From Desulfovibrio sp. X2 (GTDB lineage: Bacteria; Desulfobacterota; Desulfovibrionia; Desulfovibrionales; Desulfovibrionaceae): a stretch of 52,956 nt of DNA. Where the stretch lies: positions 1-52,956 of the forward strand of contig NZ_ATHV01000033.1 in NCBI RefSeq assembly GCF_000422205.1. The letters run 5' to 3'. This document shows, in pieces, positions 51,089-52,956 of this stretch. The notes under the pieces were generated by a model that was given only the letters and a program-made list of their open reading frames with translations, did no database searches and was not told the DNA's origin. A program made the translations under genes and the position numbers. The stretch's first letter is position 1. Every line of letters starts with the position of its first letter.

Positions 51089-51286
51089 ATGCCTAAGATC
51101 AAGACCAACCGCGCGGCGGCCAAGCGCTTCCGCAAGACCGGCAGCGGGAAGATCGTCAGGCGGCGCAAGAACCTGCGTCACATCCTGACGAAGAAGAGCG
51201 CCAAGCGGAAGCGGCTGCTCGGTCAGGCGGCGCTGGTGGACAAGACCAACGAGCGCGCCGTCAAGGAGATGTGCCCCTACTTGTAG
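51089..51286 (+). CDS. rpmI: Ribosomal protein bL35
   Basis: 65 residues, very basic, starting [20 protein letters not shown] and containing [21 protein letters not shown], the standard bL35 sequence of the large subunit. AAGGAGTG precedes the ATG. It sits between infC and rplT, the usual order, so it is probably on the same transcript. In E. coli this operon is repressed by L20; I looked for and could not confirm a pseudoknot here. Confidence 0.98.
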   Translation: MPKIKTNRAAAKRFRKTGSGKIVRRRKNLRHILTKKSAKRKRLLGQAALVDKTNERAVKEMCPYL

Positions 51287-51389
51287 GCCCTCGGGCCTCG
51301 GGGTGCACGCCACGTCGTCGGCAAGCGCATGGCCGCCGACGGGTGAACGAATCGGTCCCGGACGGGACCCTACTTAAGGAGAAGAAACG

Positions 51390-51743
51390 ATGCGTGTGAA
51401 ACGTGGTGTAGCCGCTCACAAGCGGCACAAGAAGTATTTGAGCCTTGCCAAGGGCTACTACGGCGGCCGCAAGAACCAGTACCGCATCGCCCGCGAGACG
51501 GTCGAGCGGGCCATGGCCTACGCCTACCGCGACCGCAAGGCGCTGAAGCGCGAGATGCGCGCCCTGTGGATCCAGCGCATCAACGCGGGCGCCCGCGAGC
51601 ACGGCCTGTCCTACAGCCGTCTGATCCACGGCCTGTCGCTGGCCGGCATCGAGATCAACCGCAAGATCCTGGCCGACCTGGCCGTGCGCGAGAAGGAAAG
51701 CTTCGCCGAGCTGGCCAAGCTGGCCAAGGCCAAGCTGGTCTAA
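51390..51743 (+). CDS. rplT: Ribosomal protein bL20
   Basis: 117 residues, with [20 protein letters not shown] at the start and [19 protein letters not shown] in the globular half. It binds 23S rRNA and initiates large-subunit assembly. The N-terminal extension is full length. AAGGAG precedes the ATG. It lies 103 nt after rpmI and 12 nt before pheS. In other bacteria it also acts as the translational repressor of rpmI-rplT. Confidence 0.98.
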   Translation: MRVKRGVAAHKRHKKYLSLAKGYYGGRKNQYRIARETVERAMAYAYRDRKALKREMRALWIQRINAGAREHGLSYSRLIHGLSLAGIEINRKILADLAVREKESFAELAKLAKAKLV

Positions 51744-51755
51744 GGCCGCGCCGCC

Positions 51756-52817
51756 ATGTCGTCCGACAAAAGCGCCGTCACCGGCATACTGGACGAGTTG
51801 AACCGCCTGGTCGGGGAGTGCGAAAGCGCCCTCGGCCAGGCGTCTTCGCTTGACGCGGTCGAGGCCGCCCGCGTCGAGTTCCTGGGCCGCAAGGGCCGCC
51901 TGGCCCAGGCCATGTCCGCCATGGCTTCCCTGCCCGGCGAGGACAAGCCCGCGGTGGGCAAGGCCGCCAACGAGGCCAAGGCCCGCCTGAACGAGCTCCT
52001 CGACGAGGCGCAGCAGGCGCGCAAGCGCGCCGCCGCCGCCGCGGCCTACGCCGATTTCGACCCCACTGTGCCCGGCCGCGCGCCGCTCCCCGGCTCGCTG
52101 CATCCCGTGACCCTGGCCATGGAAGAGGTCGCCACCATCTTCCAGCGCCTGGGCTTCGAGGTCGTGGCCGGTCCGGAGGTGGAGAACGACTGGAACAACT
52201 TCGAGGCCCTGAACATGCCGCCGGACCATCCGGCCCGCGACATGCAGGACACGCTGTACGTCACCGACTCCATCCTCCTGCGCACGCACACCTCGCCGCT
52301 GCAGGTCCGCACCATGCTGGCCAAGAAGCCGCCGGTGGCGATCATCGCCCCGGGCAAGGTCTACCGCCGCGACTCGGACCTGACGCACACGCCCATGTTC
52401 CACCAGATCGAGGGGCTGCTCGTGGACACGCGCACCTCCATGGGCGATCTGCGCGGCGTGCTGGCGCACATGTGCCGCAAGCTTTTCGGCGAGGACACCC
52501 GCACCCGCTTCCGCCCGAGCTTCTTCCCCTTCACCGAGCCCTCCTCCGAGGTGGACATCACCTGCTCCATCTGCAAGGGCGAGGGCTCCTGCAAGGGCAG
52601 CCCCTGCCGCGTGTGCAAGGGCACGGGCTGGATCGAGATACTCGGCTGCGGCATGGTCGACCCCAACGTCTTCGCCTCGGTCGGCTACGACCCGGAGAAG
52701 TACGTGGGCTGGGCCTTCGGCATGGGCGTGGAGCGCATCGCCATGCTCAAGTACGGCATCGGCGACCTGCGCATGTTCTTCGAGAACGACCTGCGCTTCC
52801 TCGGCCAGTTCTGCTAG
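51756..52817 (+). CDS. pheS: Phenylalanyl-tRNA synthetase alpha subunit
   Basis: 353 residues. An N-terminal coiled coil (about 1-90) binds tRNA; the class II core has [26 protein letters not shown], motif 2 around [23 protein letters not shown] and motif 3 in [19 protein letters not shown] cysteine cluster, [20 protein letters not shown], is inserted in the catalytic half, as in many bacterial PheS of this branch. It needs PheT to charge tRNA-Phe. pheT does not follow in the window, which has 139 nt left, so it starts later or lies elsewhere. Confidence 0.97.
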   Translation: MSSDKSAVTGILDELNRLVGECESALGQASSLDAVEAARVEFLGRKGRLAQAMSAMASLPGEDKPAVGKAANEAKARLNELLDEAQQARKRAAAAAAYADFDPTVPGRAPLPGSLHPVTLAMEEVATIFQRLGFEVVAGPEVENDWNNFEALNMPPDHPARDMQDTLYVTDSILLRTHTSPLQVRTMLAKKPPVAIIAPGKVYRRDSDLTHTPMFHQIEGLLVDTRTSMGDLRGVLAHMCRKLFGEDTRTRFRPSFFPFTEPSSEVDITCSICKGEGSCKGSPCRVCKGTGWIEILGCGMVDPNVFASVGYDPEKYVGWAFGMGVERIAMLKYGIGDLRMFFENDLRFLGQFC

Positions 52818-52956
52818 GCTTTCTGACCGGCCGTCCCGGTGCGGCCCGCCGCGCGCGGTTTGCCCGGCATTCTTTGACTGAATCGACATAGACCTCCTCA
52901 CCCCACGCCAAGAAGTTTTGGGGGAGGAGAGGGGTCCGGAGAGAGGGGGACCCTTT
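52818..52956 (+). other. Intergenic region after pheS, partial repeat
   Basis: No gene is visible. From about 52889 the sequence has CCTCCTCACCCCACGCC then GGGGGAGGAG, GGGGTCC and GGGGGACCC, which can pair as hairpins. Similar G-rich hairpin blocks are frequent between genes in Desulfovibrio genomes. The element is cut by the window edge. Confidence 0.5.

Noticed and set aside
1-52956. CRISPR array, rRNA genes, prophage or complete insertion sequence
   Set aside because: No regularly spaced repeats, rRNA sequence, phage structural genes or transposase were seen.

Overview
The window is GC-rich, densely coded DNA that looks chromosomal. Its gene content points to a sulfate-reducing deltaproteobacterium of the Desulfovibrio group (Desulfovibrionales). 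The evidence is a TunR-type regulator built from a recombinase fold plus TOBE domains, a perR-rubrerythrin pair, and a gene block laid out like D. vulgaris DVU1551-DVU1558 (recalled from memory) that is linked to aldehyde oxidoreductase maturation. A selenocysteine synthase gene (selA) and many hairpin repeats between genes fit the same group. No phage, plasmid, CRISPR array or complete insertion sequence is visible.

Layout. 0-5 kb: two glycosyltransferases, a TSUP anion transporter divergent from tunR with a perfect palindrome between them, and a zinc-ribbon RDD membrane protein. 5-10 kb: an adaptor / ATPase / permease / permease export operon. 10-13.4 kb: a membrane acyltransferase; an AT-richer gene with a DUF4209/HEPN-like motif; and a tRNA-Arg(UCU) gene split in its anticodon by an apparent group I intron. 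13.6-24.2 kb: perR-rbr, folC-selA-M18 aminopeptidase, a small cysteine-rich protein between inverted hairpin repeats, recN, then phoB-pstB-phoU. 24-32 kb: secreted proteins, a GAF/HD-GYP protein, and a five-gene operon with an ECF sigma factor, a membrane protein carrying a glycogen-binding domain (probable anti-sigma factor), and three exported proteins. 32-36 kb: a CBS-ACT protein, a LarC-like protein lacking its C-terminal half, a PHP phosphoesterase, a Trm112-like protein and two Hsp20 genes. 36-45.3 kb: one long leftward operon with translationally coupled genes (phosphatase, NTP transferase-HD, XdhC, AMP-forming ligase, radical SAM TrsS, C-GCAxxG-C-C protein, methyltransferase, dicluster oxidoreductase fused to a small redox domain). 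45.4-53 kb: a DNA polymerase III delta'-like gene, an exported barrel-like protein, tRNA-Val(GAC), then thrS-infC-rpmI-rplT-pheS.

How they work together. Three themes stand out: molybdenum/tungsten/selenium enzyme biology (TunR with TSUP, SelA, the aldehyde oxidoreductase maturation block); oxygen and heat protection (PerR, rubrerythrin, Hsp20, RecN); and the translation operon with thrS and infC. The most notable observations are the intron-split tRNA-Arg, the AUA start inferred for infC, the fused dicluster/redox protein with a possibly leaderless mRNA, and the sigma / glycogen-binding anti-sigma operon. All calls come from reading the sequence; no database search was run.
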